Positions 12,386 to 23,535 of a DNA stretch of 64,000 nt are shown piece by piece. The stretch is from Tetracentron sinense (taxonomy: Eukaryota > Streptophyta > Magnoliopsida > Trochodendrales > Trochodendraceae). Within the stretch, counting starts at the first letter, position 1; every line of letters begins with the position of its first letter. The position numbers and the translations under genes are program-made. The DNA lies in the NCBI GenBank assembly GCA_015143295.1, contig CM026554.1, positions 49,536,627-49,600,626 of the forward strand, read 5' to 3'. Under the pieces are notes generated by a model that saw nothing but the letters and a program-made list of their open reading frames with translations, had not been told where the DNA came from and searched no databases.

Positions 12386-13309
12386 CTAGTACTCCTTGTA
12401 CACGAACCCTCTATACTTTGGTGGCTCTCCAATCTCTTTTGTGAACTGGGGCAGTGGTTCAACCCACTTGTATCCGGCCAAGGTGTAGAAGAAGGCATAT
12501 GAGTGACGGTTTCTTCCTGTTGGTTTCACCACTTTATGAGTTGCACTCTTGAATTTGTTGTTGCTCAAGACCTTCAGTTGTTATCAAATGTGAAAAATAT
12601 CATGGATTAGAAACACTACTTTAGCCGAGAAACCAATCACAAGAAAATGCTAATAATATGGCATATGGACTGCTGCAATGGCTTAACTCCATCCAATTGT
12701 TAGTAACCCTGGCCAATTCAGAATTACCTGAATAACATCGTTTATGTTGACAACTATTGCATCCTCGGTGGGAGTTACTGGGATCCAGTCACCATCCTTC
12801 AGAACCTCCAAGCCCCCAGTTTCATCCTGAAACACAAATGTGAAACAATTCGCATCTTCGTGATCGCTTATTCCGTTGTTCTCGGTGTCTGTCGCAGGGG
12901 AGTAGCATAATGCTGCCATCGCATCCCCGCTTCGATCATCGTTGTATTCCTTGAGGAAGTTGGGAGGGAGACCTAAGCACTCATTTAAGATGCTTTCCAC
13001 TAGTAATCCTGTTTTGGTGAAGTGTGCAATGAATTGGATTTCTCTGTATCAAACAATCTTAACAACCATACACCGACTGCTTAAATGTAATTTATTATTC
13101 AGAAAATCAAAAAATGGTGCCCTAGAATACCATTTTTGGATAACCATTCAATCTAGTGTTAGACGTTGTGGTTACACAATAATTACATGGTTTAATTTGT
13201 CAAAACATTCTATCAAAGCATGCCAATAAGAGTCCAATCATGTGGTGGTGATCATTCAGCAATCATGGACTCGATAGCTTCTCATAATTTGAGGGCATAA
13301 TCATCATTG

Positions 13310-13970
13310 ATTGTGCGTAAGGTTGCACTCAAGCTAAGCTAGCTCATCGGCTCAATCAACTCAGTTCGTTTGAGTAAAGCTCAAGTTGGCATTTCTGAAC
13401 AAATCAAGTCAGGCTTTTATTTTAGTTCAAATGTTTAAACAAGCCAAACCCTACATATATATATATACACAAATATTTTTTGACTATATTATTTAAATTA
13501 ACACAAAAGAAAATTTTTAACTTTCTTTATCACAGATTGTAACAAATTTTAATTTTTAATAATTAAATTTACGAGATAAATATAATGAAAAATGTTAAGA
13601 AGTTAAAAGTAAAATTCTGATCTAACTCTCTACTTTTGGGACCGAAGGACTACCCCAAAATCCCATATTCGAATATGAATGTACGTACTAATTTTTTGTA
13701 GCTTCTTATATTTTAATTTATTAATAAATACTTTTATTAAAATCATGTAAAATTAAAAAGATAAATTTTATGAATCAAACTTGAGCCAACTCGAACTTGG
13801 CTCTTCTTGGTTAAAGATCAAGCTTGAATTGAGCTCAAGCTTGTTCAAGTCAAGCTCAAGCCTAAACATTTGAGCTCGAATTAACATCAAGCCAGCTCAA
13901 GTCGAGTTGAAACCTAATCAAGCTGGGTTCAAGCTCGGCTCAAATATACCACTAATTGTGTGGATTCAGA
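13310..13970. repeat. AAGCTC-rich interspersed repeat in intron 1 of copy A
   Basis: Both sides are rich in inverted CAAGCT/AGCTTG phrases (CACTCAAGCTAAGCTAGCTC at the left; CAAGCTCGGCTCAAAT at the right), with an AT-rich middle. This composition is typical of old plant hAT MITEs. No target duplication was identified. Confidence 0.45.
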
Positions 13971-14429
13971 ATCTTTGATGTGTAAGATTTTGAGACCCTA
14001 TAAATAGGAAGGGGTCCCAACTCTCCCTTCTTCAGCAGAAGTGATAAATTCTCTCTTGTGGGTGAAAGAAAAATTTTCCATCTAACACAATACAATAGAG
14101 AAGAAATTAAAGTTTAAGACCCTCCAAGGAGGATCCTCACATACCTGCAAATATTGGTATGTTATTAATTTTTTATTATATATATAATTTTTTATCACAC
14201 ACATCTACACACTACACACACAACCCTCGATCACAACTTAAACCTTTAACCACACCCCTAAAAAAATGAGGTTAGGTGGGAGTACTTAAACAGAAAGAAC
14301 CCTACTATCACTAGGCTAGGTCATGTGGGACTAGTGGGTTACCTAACTCTTACACAACACACACACTACTCAAAAAAAAAAAATTAATGATAGTTACACA
14401 CACAGCCCTCAAGCTCAACTTTAGCATGT

Positions 14430-14630
14430 AAGATTAGGAATGAAATCCTCAACGGTTATAGCCGGACTTGGAGGAGTCCGGTTACACCCCTAAGGTCACC
14501 ACTTGTTCCTTTTGATAGTCCATAAATGTGGTTAATATTCACCCACCCCTAGGGTTCATCCACCTATCCTTGGTTTTTAGAAAAAGATATGTAATTTTTT
14601 TAACTGTGATCAAAAAAAATACTACAATAG

Positions 14631-14677
<47 letters not shown>

Positions 14678-14810
14678 TTTTTCCTGAAAACCAAGTATAG
14701 GTGGGTGAATCTTAACGACAGTTAAGGGTGTAAAAGGGGACACTTGGTGACCTCAGCCCCCGAGTTCGGTTATAACCGTAGAAGATTTCATTCCTTAAGA
14801 TTATGTTGTT
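14430..14810. repeat. Foldback MITE of the GGTTAATATTCACC family
   Basis: Left arm AATGAAATCCTCAACGGTTA and right arm TAACCGTAGAAGATTTCATT pair as inverted copies. Inner arms hold CACCCACCCCTAGGGTTC and its reverse partner GGTGGGTGAATCTTAAC. The centre is a (TA)n run at about 14636-14668. The same family recurs through the window. Confidence 0.7.
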
Positions 14811-14889
14811 TTCCGCATAATTAAATGGGCCAATATCTAGCCCAAAACTATAATATGCAAAAGGCATCATCTTAATGGTGAAGGTCGAA

Positions 14890-15049
14890 ACCCTAGGGGG
14901 TGTAGCCTAGTGGTCAAAGGACGAACCGTAAACCCGGAGGTCTTGAGATCGAATTTGGGCTCCCCTCAATATTGGATGTATGAGTTGGGGGTTTATCTAT
15001 ACATCATGTGAGACTAGTTTGAGTCTAAGCACAGGATACCCACATTTAC

Positions 15050-15054
<5 letters not shown>
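14890..15054 (+). repeat. tRNA-derived SINE head
   Basis: GTAGCCTAGTGGTCAAAGG fits a Pol III A box and, about 30 bp on, GGTCTTGAGATCGAATTTG fits a B box, as in SINEs derived from tRNA. The remainder (CCTCAATATTGG..., GTGAGACTAG) runs to the (AT)n tract at 15055. The tail and target duplication are unclear. Confidence 0.55.

Positions 15055-15100
<46 letters not shown>
15055..15100. repeat. (AT)n microsatellite
   Basis: About 45 bp of uninterrupted AT dinucleotides next to the MITE that follows. Confidence 0.95.
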
Positions 15101-15103
<3 letters not shown>

Positions 15104-15271
15104 GAATGTTAGCCCTACTCTCAGTCAAACTCTACTCTCAGTCTCCACCAACTACTTATCCATTCTTGATGAGAGATAGTGTTTTAACCACAATAACTGA
15201 TTTGATAATGAGTAGATGGTTGGTGGAGGCAGAGAGTAGAGTTTGACTGAGAGTAGGGCTAGCACGTCTCA
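15101..15271. mobile_element. Short TIR MITE, arms about 60 bp, in an (AT)n tract
   Basis: The left arm reads GCCCTACTCTCAGTCAAACT and the right arm AGTTTGACTGAGAGTAGGGC, perfect inverted copies that extend, with mismatches, to about 60 bp. Both sides are TATATA repeats, so a TA target duplication (Stowaway-like) is possible but cannot be proven. A relative lies at about 25140-25290. Confidence 0.8.
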
Positions 15272-15765
15272 TATATATATATATGGTGAAGGTAGAAGGA
15301 TTACCTGAAATCGGGGGGATTGGTGGAGTACACATTGAAGCTTGATCCAGGAGGGATAATGACCAAGTACTCATTCTTTTCAGCAGAATGCTCCGGACGG
15401 TTGTAACCAGCTGGAAGGGGACGGGGACCTCCAGAACACGGGCTGGACTGAAGCTTCTCCTCTATTGGGAGCTCAAAAAACGTCTTAGAGAGCTCAAGGG
15501 CTCGAGTCATCAGACTAAGGGGTACCCCATGGTTCACAACTTGGAAGAAGGCATAGTCGGAGCATGCTTTAGCAATTATCTCCATGGCCTTCTTCTTGCC
15601 ATCCTGATCAACACCTTCATTGAAGAATGGAGAGAGATCTACAGTAGGAATGCTAAAGCTAACCATTTCAGCTACCTTACTATTTTCTCTTTTTTCCTTC
15701 TCTGTATCTCTACTTATTGAGCTGAGATTCCTTTTGGCAAACCCAACAAACAAAAGTGATGCCAC

Positions 15766-16129
15766 TTGTCGTTTATCATAATTATTTTTCTGTTTTTTTT
15801 TTTGGGTAGAAAGTCGTTGCTTATGGTATTATATTCGAAAAATAAATTAGAAAATCTTTTGACAGCTGAGCTAATATGGCTTTATTATTATCATTATTAT
15901 TATTATTATTATTATTTACCAGCAAAGACTGCATGCCATGCCATGCCATGCAATGCAAAGGAGTAATTAAAAAGAAAACAATGGATATCACACATGATCA
16001 TGGGAGTTGAACAATAATACATTGTTGAAAATAAAACAAATTTCACAATTGAAAAACTACTTCTAACTGGAACTTTGAAGAACCACCACTGCAGCTGCCA
16101 TTAATAAGAAAGGATTTGATAAGATAATC
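15766..16129. other. Spacer upstream of copy A; no gene
   Basis: Promoter-side spacer of dioxygenase copy A and the gap before the S14 pseudogene. It holds an (ATT)n run at about 15885-15918 and a short CATGC repeat at 15931-15953. No coding similarity is seen. Confidence 0.6.
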
Positions 16130-16342
16130 TCACAGCCTTCTCCCTCTTTTGTCACCCTCTCTATGGATACAATCGATGGGAATTGGGGTCACATCCTCTA
16201 TGCGACTTATTCTCATTCCAGACAAGCAAGAGGTCTAAGTGCAGACTGGGCATCTGGATCGGGTGTCTTTGTCTTGTTCCCTCCAGTAGCATGAAGTTTA
16301 ATATGAAGAGCAGTAATGCCAAGTTCCTCGCATCTTTCAGTC
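16130..16342 (-). pseudogene. Ribosomal protein uS11 (RPS14) 3'-half pseudogene
   Basis: Read on the minus strand this gives [13 protein letters not shown] then [19 protein letters not shown], which matches the conserved second half of eukaryotic 40S S14 (uS11). In-frame stops then appear after ACLE, and a shift of one base restores [13 protein letters not shown] and the family's final GRRL followed by a stop (16130-16132). The 5' half is absent. The cytosolic ribosomal gene this came from is not in the window. No poly(A) tail is obvious, so a processed origin is likely but not shown. It abuts the DPM2 fragment. Confidence 0.8.
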
Positions 16343-16393
16343 TATAGAACACCTATAAGAGCCACAAAAGCACTACACCAACAAACACGAATA

Positions 16394-16645
16394 TTAGATG
16401 ACAAACTCTTGAGGTAGGAAGCGCTTGTAGATTAAGTGATCCTTGTCCACAAATGGCTGAAAGACCATGAAATATTGAAATATGTAAACACCAATTATTG
16501 GAATTAAAAAAGAAAATACCAATCCAAATGGAATAGAAGAAGAACTACTGATTAGGATGACAACCCAAAAAGTATAATAGGTGAATAGGGATAAGCTGAT
16601 AACGGATAAGAGAAACCTAATCACCCTATATGTCCACCGTCCAGT
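16394..16645 (-). pseudogene. DPM2: DPM2-like fragment (dolichol-phosphate mannose synthase subunit)
   Basis: Two blocks match DPM2, the small ER membrane subunit that stabilises dolichol-phosphate mannose synthase: FLLSVISLSLFTYYTFWVVIL (about 16640-16553) and PFVDKDHLIYKRFLPQEF (16456-16400). They are separated by a 96 bp segment ending in a good acceptor, TCTTTCAG. The expected donor after the VVIL codons reads ATCAGT rather than GT, and no start exon or final membrane helix was found on either side. I therefore call it a broken piece rather than a gene. A live gene with unusual splicing is the alternative. Confidence 0.7.
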
Positions 16646-16649
16646 GATA

Positions 16650-18740
16650 AGGGTCTTCCTTACATGAAGTCAAAGGAGCTACATGGGAGTTGATGATATG
16701 GTGTTCTACACCATAGCATAGGAAGATACCAGTTGAATCTTAGTAAGCATCATGATGTAGTGGTTGAGTCTTTGTAGGAGTCTGAAAGTAGTGGTTGAGT
16801 CTCTGAAGGAGTCTGTAAGTAGTGTTGTAGGAATCGTGGGTCACCTCTTATGATGTATTTAAAGACTCAATTAATGAAGATTATCAGAGAATATTTTTAC
16901 TATGCTTCATTTGAAGCCTTGGAGAGTTACTGGTTCCTCTCGAATAGAACCATATTTCCTTTATCAACCCACAACATAGGTAGTAGAAAGAAAGTCCGAA
17001 ATAATCTGAATCATAAATTATTTTTTTTAAAAAGTAGATTAAAAAATAGAAAAGTAAAACCCAAAAACACTTATAGTAACCACTTGTTTGATTATGTGGA
17101 TCCAAATATGTAGTAGTGTCAACTAAATACTATGGATCCAAATAGTTAGATCTTGTTGTTCTACTTGAATTTCATTGCTATCTCATTATAAACTGTTTTT
17201 TCCACAAAGAATGGAGCATCGAAATTGATGGACCATCTAAAATATATCACATATAATCAAAAGATACCTACTCAAGGACACATTATCAGATTAATTATGG
17301 GCTCATCGCTCATATGATTATTTAAGAAAGTAAAATGTTAAATAGTCCAACAGAATTAGATAGATACAAGTAATGTAACTTAACAAATTCATTATATGAA
17401 AACAATTATCTTAAATATTAAGTAATTAATACATGACATGTATACAGGTCTAAAATGTCAAATAGCTAGGAAGTGTGTACTGCTGCTGCTACAGATGAAA
17501 GAAATCCTATAAACCACCAAATATCTCTGTCTTTAACAATCATGTAATCTGATAGTTGTTATAGGACACTAAAAATGGTTTTAGCATTTTAGAGGGTATT
17601 AAATATTTTCAAATTATCACAGATCCTGTCAAACCCTTGTGTATCGTTGTCCAAGTGGTATGTATCCATCCACAAAGAACGCAAACAGATGGGTAGAACT
17701 TGGAAATGAAGTGATGCATCTGATTTTCCAAAGCAATCATCGTTGATAACCACATTAAACGCCCAAACCATAAGAGGAATGAAGGAAATTAAAATCTGCA
17801 GAACTCCAGAGACAAGAATTAAGTACTACAGAATCCAACATAAAATCTGCAGAAACTCCAAATATCTACAAACTATTTCCCAGTTTATCAATCACCATGA
17901 GTGTAAGATTAAAAGCATTTCTATCAAGTAGAAGGTTTGCATTATTGTAAATATTCCAAGTACTTTGATCTTTATAGTGGCTATATCGCCGGCCTAGAAC
18001 AAACCCTTTATTGTCTAACCAACTTATAAAAGCAAAGCTAACTGTTACCTAATTCTTCATGCCCAGCAGAAGTGGTGAAGGTGGCGAAGCAAATCCATAA
18101 GTACATTAGAAAACCCATGAACTTTCAGGGTACATGATTCAAAAGAAACATTCAAACAGTGCAGTAACCGTTAAGAGACACAACGGTAAGTAGATTGTCC
18201 AAAATTAAATATTCACAATTACCTGTTCTATAAACACAATAACTTTTAAGGTGTCCCTAATAGTCACCCTGATAGCAAATCAATAGCAAAAACAGATTTT
18301 TTAATACAGTATTTGCAAGAAAAGCAGCCCTTCAGCCCTTCATAAAAGAAGACCCAGTTATTTCATGATCCAGAGTTTGAAAACAGATTTTGAAGATGGA
18401 AGTGTTGATAGGAACAATTTCAATTTTGAAAACAGAAATTTCTTATGATCCAGATATAATCATATAAGAGTTCCACTGAATATAAGGGAATCCTGCAATC
18501 TTGAAGGTCACAAATGACGCTCTTCACCTGACATGGTGTACATAACTTGTCTAATCTAGAATCAGTCCAAACCATTAAATGGATGGGCCTCCTCTTGGCT
18601 GGATGGTAATCCACCAATAATCTTACAATTAATCACACAAATATCCTTAACATTCCATACATTGACCCAAATTCGCTCTTCCTTCTCTCATTTTTATTGA
18701 TCGACACAATTGATGGAGATGTTCTTCTGAGCATTTGAAT
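16650..18740. other. Spacer without recognisable genes
   Basis: About 2.1 kb of AT-rich sequence. Short open frames at 16850-17113 and 17589-17771 carry no motif I recognise. Small direct repeats occur (TGGTTGAGTCTTTGTAGGAG and TGGTTGAGTCTCTGAAGGAG at about 16760-16820). Confidence 0.5.
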
Positions 18741-18743
18741 ATC

Positions 18744-18930
18744 CCACCATGAGGTGGCCCACGAAATTAACTACCCCAGTCAATTCATGGGAGGGACATA
18801 TATACATGACATATATTACCATGCCATGAATATCCCATGCATCCACGAGGTGGCCCATGAAATTAACTATCCCAGTCAATCCATAGGAGGGACATATATA
18901 AATGACATAGAATGCTACCATGCCTAGTAG
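18744..18930. repeat. Tandem duplication, about 95 bp unit, two copies
   Basis: The unit GAGGTGGCCCACGAAATTAA ... GGGAGGGACATATATACATG occurs twice in tandem with a few substitutions. It borders the start of the duplicated DUF616 5' segment. Confidence 0.8.
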
Positions 18931-20545
18931 AGAAAGGAAAACCATAACACAAATTTTAGATATAAATAAATAATCTCAAACCTCACGGTCCTCACCTCAA
19001 AGAGATTGGATCACAGCCAAGCGCGATTGAATTCGGGGAGAGTTCAATCACACCAACAGGTCAACATGTGTCCCTGTTAACCCCTATTATCTATGGTTAA
19101 GATTCATTAACCCTTAGGATTCAACAATCTAACATTGGTTTTCATAAAATATATTTAAAAATATTAACCCTAAGGGCTAAATTTTTTTAATTAGGATTAA
19201 ATGTTTTTTAAATATTTTTTCCTAAAAACCAAACTTATGTTTTTGAACCATAAGGATTAGTAAATTTTAACCACAGTTAATACAGTTAACGAGGACACAT
19301 GTTGACCTGTGGCTGTGGGTGCGAGTTCAATCCCGATTGGTTGTGATTCGATTTCCACCAAGAAAGAACTATGTTGTGCTGAAGACTGATAAATATATAA
19401 GAACGAGAAGTGCAAGCAAAAACCTCTAAAATGAAATCTCTGTTGGGCCCAATCTTATGTTGGGAGGCACTTTATAAGTTGTCATTTGACAATATGCATT
19501 TTCTTTTGAGAATTAGATGTATCGTACTTCTTATCTCTTATATTGCAATTATTATGAGACTTCAAATGTAACAAAAATATGATTTTAAATCTCACAAAAA
19601 TTATAAGATTTGAAATCTTTTGATAGAAAGAATTAATTTTGTTAAAAACCTTGTCGAAGGGACTTAAATTTCCTAAAAATTACGGGTCAAAGTGCAAATT
19701 GCTAAGCTTTAAGAGCCTCAGCAAAAGAAGGGATACTCCCCACCATTCTCATTCCGGTAGTGAGACCTAATAACTGCACCATTGTTATCCCTTCTTTCTG
19801 GTAATAATTCGTTACCATGCATTTTTTTTTTTTTTTTACCATGCCTGTAAAAAGCCATGACATCACATCTTACAAACCTTGGTTATAAACCAACTCATCT
19901 GTATGTCTGGGAAAATATAAATAATTAAGTGATGGTTCCTTCAAATTCCATATTTAAAGCAGACAATAGCTTTTTTGATTCAGTTATTATGTTCTCATTC
20001 TAAAGTTTTCATTGCAACACGAAATCGGCGAGAAATAATTAGTTTACTGAAACAGAACTTCGTACTAATTGATTAATGAGTAAAATCATTTCCATTATGC
20101 AATCCGATTTTACCCAAAACAATAAAATTTAAAACAGGTGAAGAGAAATCCCCACCTTTAGTCAAGAAAACAGAGCATTCTCTGGCCGAATAAGCCATTC
20201 AAAATCCAGTTGTACCAAGAAATACACTCCAAATTTCGTCGTTTATATTCAATTACCAAAACAAGAACTGATAATAATCAAGACCCGAAACGCAATCAAA
20301 GATGCTAGCTTTAGGGTTAGTTTTGGATCTGAAGCGAAATGGAGTATATAAATCAAACATGAGAGCCAAAAAAAATGAGATTCGTAAGCATACCAGATAT
20401 AGATTTCGCCAATTTTTTCTGCAAATCGGAGCTCCGTAAGTCCTCAAAGAATTTGAAGTTTCTAATTTGCGAAGACCTCTCCGTTTTGGCGGGTATAAAT
20501 ACTCTCTAATACGCTTGAAGAAGGAGAGCATAAAGGACACGATTT
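18920..20545 (-). pseudogene. Duplicated 5' end of the DUF616 gene, not coding
   Basis: This block matches 8240-9160 (start of intron 1, the first coding exon, the 5' UTR exon and promoter side) in the same orientation. Shared landmarks include GAAAACCATAACACAAAT, AGACTGATAAATATAT, CCTAATAACTGCACCA, GGTAATAATTCGTTACCATG and TTGGCGGG. It stops inside intron 1, so no downstream exon is present. The exon copy is broken by a foldback MITE (about 18990-19375), by an unrelated insert (about 19441-19735) and by a T-run. It is a partial genomic duplication, not a retrocopy, because it carries intron and promoter-side sequence. Confidence 0.85.
18990..19375. mobile_element. Foldback MITE inside the duplicated DUF616 segment
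   Basis: Left arm AGTTCAATCACACCAACAGG, GTTAAGATTCATTAACCC; right arm has the inverted partners TTAACCACAGTTAA, GACACATGTTGACCTGT and GAGTTCAATCCCGATTGG. It is absent from the parental copy at 8290-8340, which shows that it was inserted after the duplication or lost there. Confidence 0.72.
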
Positions 20546-20619
20546 TCTCAGTCCAGACTCCATGTATCAGTCTATTCTATAGATTTCCCAGACACAGCGA
20601 AAAGAAAAGTTTCAAAAAT

Positions 20620-20692
20620 TCCGTTGCCGGGATTTGAACCCGGGTCGCCTGGGTGAATGCCAGATATCCTAACCGGGCTGGACGACAACGGA
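20620..20692 (-). tRNA. tRNA-Glu (anticodon TTC)
   Basis: The minus strand gives a 73-nt cloverleaf. The acceptor stem TCCGTTG/CAACGGA pairs fully. The D-arm region holds GGTTAGGATA, the anticodon stem CTGG/CCAG encloses the loop CATTCAC with anticodon TTC, and the T arm is CCGGGTTCAAATCCCGG. No CCA is encoded, as expected for a nuclear gene. The internal A and B boxes are intact and a T-run (AATTTTTG) follows as Pol III terminator. It should be functional. Confidence 0.93.
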
Positions 20693-21021
20693 TGGATATA
20701 TCATAGTTTGCCAATTGTAATGTCTTATACTAGAGAATCGTGTGAATGATTAAATTGTTAAAATTTAATTAGAAAAATAAAAATTTAATACATCTCTACA
20801 CACTCTCTATCCCTGTTATCATATCTAAAATCATTCCCATGAATTAATACGTCTCTACATACTTTCTCTCTATCCCTCTTATTGCAATATCCTAAAATTC
20901 CTCCAATTGATCAATGTCTCTACGGTCTCTTCATTCCACTTATCATAATCCTCAAATGGATCTTCAAATGGATCAATACGTCTCGACATTCTCTCTCTAT
21001 CTCTTTTATCATAATTCCCTA
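20693..21021. repeat. Degenerate tandem repeats, about 75 bp period
   Basis: Phrases such as AATACGTCTCTACATAC, CTCTCTATCC and TTATCATAATC recur about four times with substitutions between 20785 and 21018. The LTR element that follows landed at the end of this array. No gene. Confidence 0.55.
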
Positions 21022-21026
21022 AAACT

Positions 21027-21321
21027 TGTAAGAATTACTATAGGATCGTCGATCCAAATCATCGAGAAGAGGCAGTAATAGATATAAACCAACGACATAG
21101 GTCGACCCCCTAAAACCAGATCTGGGTGATAGACGCTTATCTGAGAGAGTATCTTTTTGCATACTCCTGTCTCTCTTATATAGAGAATCACTCGTAATCG
21201 ATGCCTTTGTGGCTATCTGTAACTGATGCCTTTATGGCTGTCGTTACACTATCTGGCTAAGGGTTTCAGATCCTTTCTTGATGATTAAATCAAATGGCTA
21301 TTACAGCCAATAATTCTAATA
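21027..21321 (-). repeat. 3' LTR (element read on minus strand)
   Basis: Left-hand long terminal repeat, 295 bp. The polypurine tract lies just outside it at about 21322-21332 on the minus strand. Confidence 0.9.
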
Positions 21322-21819
21322 CTCCCACCTAGCTTTAAGAGCCATTTTGTATAACATTTACAGTAACCTTGTTCAATCAACATGTCCGACAGACATTTTT
21401 TCGTTAATGATTTAACAATAATCATTTCAGACAATGGGATCTAGAAGAATATAATTTCTCTTTCCTAGTCACATCTCTAACACATTGTTATGCTTAGCAT
21501 ATTAATTTCGGTTCAGTTCTCGGAGTATAAATTTTATGGATCCATCAGTCTTTACCAACTTCAATTTATCAATGAAGTGTTTTAACCAGATAACTTTTCA
21601 AGCAATACCATACATGGTTACTCTGCTTTAACGGAGGTCTATTTCTTGTTGATCTACAACACCTCTCTAAGGGTAAACATATAACGGGATATTAACTTTC
21701 ATTTTGTCCAGATTATCACCCTAATTAGCATTTTTATATATCGAGTAGGGTTATGCTTGTCTAACAAGCTTTTCCTCTTGACTCATATTTTAAACTCGTA
21801 TTTATGGTCTTATCCTAAA

Positions 21820-22270
21820 AGGGTTAACAACTAAACAATTTTGGTTTTTCCATGCTATCTAGCGGGTTCTCCCAAAATTCTTTTCTAGATCACTAAGCCA
21901 TTTGGTTTCTCCACGCTAACCAGCGGGTTCTCCTAACATGCTTTTTAAGTGTTAAGTCATTTGGTTTTTCCACGCTAACTTGTGGGTTTTACCAAAAAAA
22001 TTTTATATGTATGTCAACATTTCCACTTTCACATATTGATCATCAATCTATGAGGTCTTTACTACGCTCTACAGCGGATTAATCATCATATCTGCATCAA
22101 GTCATGAGATTTTCAATGCAATACATGCAAATTTCCATCAAGCTTCAATTATCAAGTTATGAGATTTTCCCACATTAATCTAACGGGTTTGCTCTTCATA
22201 CTTGCATTCTAATTACTAAGTCATGAGGTGATTCCATGCTATTATGTGGATTTGTCCATCATGCATACTT
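21820..22270. repeat. Degenerate 55-70 bp tandem repeats inside the LTR element
   Basis: A unit recurs about six or seven times: GGTTTTTCCATGCTA then AGCGGGTTCTCC, with CTAAGCCATTT or CAAGTCATGAG joining units. Spacing is about 55-90 bp and similarity fades to the right. There is no open frame through it. Confidence 0.6.
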
Positions 22271-23535
22271 TTTGACTATTATTCATTTCATGTTATAGGA
22301 GTCATCCTATATTTTATAATTATTATCTATCAAAGTATGAGGTTATTTCACACTATCATTCATGTTCCTCCGTCATACATATATGTAATGATCATCATCA
22401 AAATCATTTACATATAGAAAATTCAATAGTCACATTATGCTCCCACTATTCTATACATGTCTGTATTGACAGCATAATAGCCCACTGTTAATCAATTATC
22501 AACATGGATTAAATCTAAGTTTTCTAGACTATTAAACCAATGTGATTAACTATGTTACTTATACACTAAGTTTCGTATTCGTGCCTATCACTTTATCACT
22601 TGTGTACTCATCTAGTCATAATAAATTCATATATGACAAACTAACATAGCATGCAATATATATAACGCAAGAAATTAATTAACTGGAGTTTCTAAAATTT
22701 GACCGTTCATTGTTAGTGTTACCAATGTGTGTGTTCAATATCTGATTTTCTGAATTGCAACTCTTTTTTTTTTTTTTTTGGCGTGTTCTCCAAATCGCCA
22801 AGAGCACACTGATTCAATCGAAACTTTACACCAAAATCACTTTTGATGTGTGTGGACCCCTTTATTGCTGATATGCGCCAGAGAATAATTCAGAGTACTT
22901 ATGTGATAGTTGGTAGTTGTTCCCTTTTTAAGATAATGAGCGTGTAGCTTCTGATGGCTCACAAATCGGAGCCCAAACGAGCACAATATCACCAATAGAG
23001 TCATGATGGGCCTGAATACTAGTTAGGCCCGCAATAGTATAATAAATGAACTAAAACAACCTAAGGCACATAGATGGCCCTTGATGCCGATGCTATTATA
23101 ATGGTTCATGGCTTTAAGATACTTCAGGAAGTATCGTATCCAAAACCCATCAATTTTATCTTCACCTCTTTCACCTCTTTAATTCCTTGTCATTGAATGG
23201 GAATTATAGGATACGGGATGCTTAACTTATACCTTTCTTCATCCTCAAGAAAGGTAACCTCCCAAAATGTTTTTTCTTTTTTACAACCTTCCACTATGGA
23301 AGCACATGTCATCTTTTTGGTTTTTACCATAAAATGTTGACCGTATACACTATATTTGCACAACACCGTAGGAGAACCAATCCCATTCTTATCTGTGCTC
23401 CCCTCTTTAATTCCTTGTTAGTGAAGACATCTTTAAATTTGTTCATTTCTTCATCCTCGAGACATCAACAGAGAAAAAACGTTATAACCCCTTTTATTTT
23501 CTATTCAGTTTCAAAATGAAAGTGAGTAAAGTCCC

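Larger units (their letters stand above)
12386..15666 (-). pseudogene. 2OG-Fe(II) dioxygenase copy A, C-terminus cut by a nonsense codon
   Basis: Exons: 15666-15305, 13043-12728, 12571-12386; phases 2 and 0, as in copies B and C; 287 aa to the stop. The N-terminal DIOX_N part begins MVSFSIPTVDLSPFF. The jelly-roll core has the HxD metal triad part in GISDHEDANC, the second histidine in KSATHKVV and the 2OG-binding R-x-S in GRNRHSYAFFY. The frame stops at TAG (12386-12388), where B and C have a glutamine codon after YKEY. Beyond it, about 27 more codons still read like the family (RNKTHPPSRP, then ITHYAIP). All core ligands are upstream of the stop, so residual activity is possible, but the C-terminal helix that helps close the active site would be lost. 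Exon 2 is also diverged at its start (REIQFIAHFTKTG). The ATG at 15666 is used because the upstream in-frame extension begins with GTG. Intron 1 is 2.26 kb and full of repeats. Confidence 0.85.

Noticed and set aside
14528..14725. Open frame with a run of Ile-Tyr
   Set aside because: Produced by the (TA)n tract and T-run in the centre of a MITE.
15667..15765. N-terminal extension of dioxygenase copy A reading in frame upstream of the ATG
   Set aside because: It begins with GTG, not ATG. In copy B the same segment contains stops, and only copy C has an ATG there. Treated as 5' UTR.
17589..17771. 60-codon minus-strand frame (MVWAFNVVINDDCFGK...)
   Set aside because: No recognised domain, no splice context and no neighbour support; probably chance.
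20253..20540. 95-codon minus-strand frame near the tRNA
   Set aside because: It is the duplicated 5' UTR region of the DUF616 gene, not a protein.
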